This document shows positions 49,401-49,515 of a stretch of 49,515 nucleotides of DNA, one piece after another (within the stretch, counting starts at the first letter, position 1; the number at the start of each line of letters is the position of its first letter). The position numbers and the translations under genes are program-made. Under the pieces are notes generated by a model that worked only from the letters and a program-made list of their open reading frames with translations, searched no databases and had not been told where the DNA came from. Origin of the DNA: Nemertoderma westbladi (taxonomy: Eukaryota > Xenacoelomorpha > Nemertodermatida > Nemertodermatidae). The stretch is from NCBI GenBank assembly GCA_032718475.1, contig JAUCBJ010001308.1, positions 1 to 49,515 of the forward strand, given 5' to 3'.

Positions 49401-49515
49401 TACAATAATGTTACATAAATACAATAATGTTACATAAATACAATAATGTTACATAAATACAATAATGTTACATAAATACAATAATGTTACATAAATACAA
49501 TAATGTTACATAAAT
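31405..49515 (+). repeat. 19-bp satellite array, right part, runs off the window
   Basis: About 950 units of AATGTTACATAAATACAAT. Variant units (ACAGAAACAC, ACTTAAATAC, AAATTCAAT, TTAAAGAAACAC, and 16-bp short units) are concentrated at 31.4-40.0 kb and 45.3-49.3 kb. From about 41735 to 44283 I see no variant at all. TAA stops and lack of coding bias exclude a protein. Higher-order structure is reported in the findings. The right boundary is outside the window. Confidence 0.97.

Noticed and set aside
25145-49515. Possible centromere or replication origin
   Set aside because: A 19-bp AT-rich satellite could fit, but nothing in the sequence supports such a role and the array lies within or beside a gene.

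Overview
The window looks like genomic DNA from a metazoan, most likely a marine invertebrate deuterostome (an echinoderm-like genome is my guess). The reasons are GT-AG spliced exons of an animal-specific Golgi gene, a CR1/Jockey-type LINE fragment, tRNA-like SINE pieces, a MITE, very large satellites, and frequent short words such as TAGGCCTA and ACCGGTAC. Nothing looks bacterial: there are no operons, no ribosome binding sites and almost no long open frames. The taxon is an inference and I could not test it. || Main host gene: I recognise six plus-strand exons of ACBD3 (GCP60/PAP7, a Golgi acyl-CoA-binding-domain scaffold) at 5792-6031, 7788-7991, 8794-8898, 20896-21069, 21266-21397 and 21778-21899. 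They encode the acyl-CoA-binding domain, a charged helical segment and the glutamine-rich central segment. The C-terminal GOLD domain is not visible, so the gene probably continues beyond the right edge unless it ends at the TAA straddling the end of exon 6. Exons 5 and 6 are a tandem exon duplication. || Layout: 1-5790 is upstream DNA with minisatellites, a degraded LINE 3' end on the minus strand (3474-4190) and interspersed repeats. 5792-8898 holds exons 1-3, with a 24-bp minisatellite in intron 1. 9190-17920 is an 8.7-kb satellite of 40-bp monomers inside intron 3. 17921-20895 is the rest of intron 3, with tRNA-like fragments and a 0.5-kb MITE. 20896-21899 holds exons 4-6. 21900-25144 is AT-rich non-coding DNA with one strong hairpin and one tRNA-like element. 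25145 to the right edge is a satellite of 19-bp monomers (about 19.7 kb seen), interrupted at 26773-31404 by a DNA transposon. || The transposon is the most interesting object. It is about 4.6 kb, with inverted repeats of roughly 650-720 bp, a TAAT target duplication whose removal exactly restores the satellite phase, arrays of a CGCGACATGTCGCG palindrome in the repeats, its own TATA/CCAAT promoter, and a transposase-like protein carrying candidate D-D-D residues and zinc-ligand clusters. The reading frame is broken once near its N-terminus. I cannot assign it to a named superfamily with confidence.
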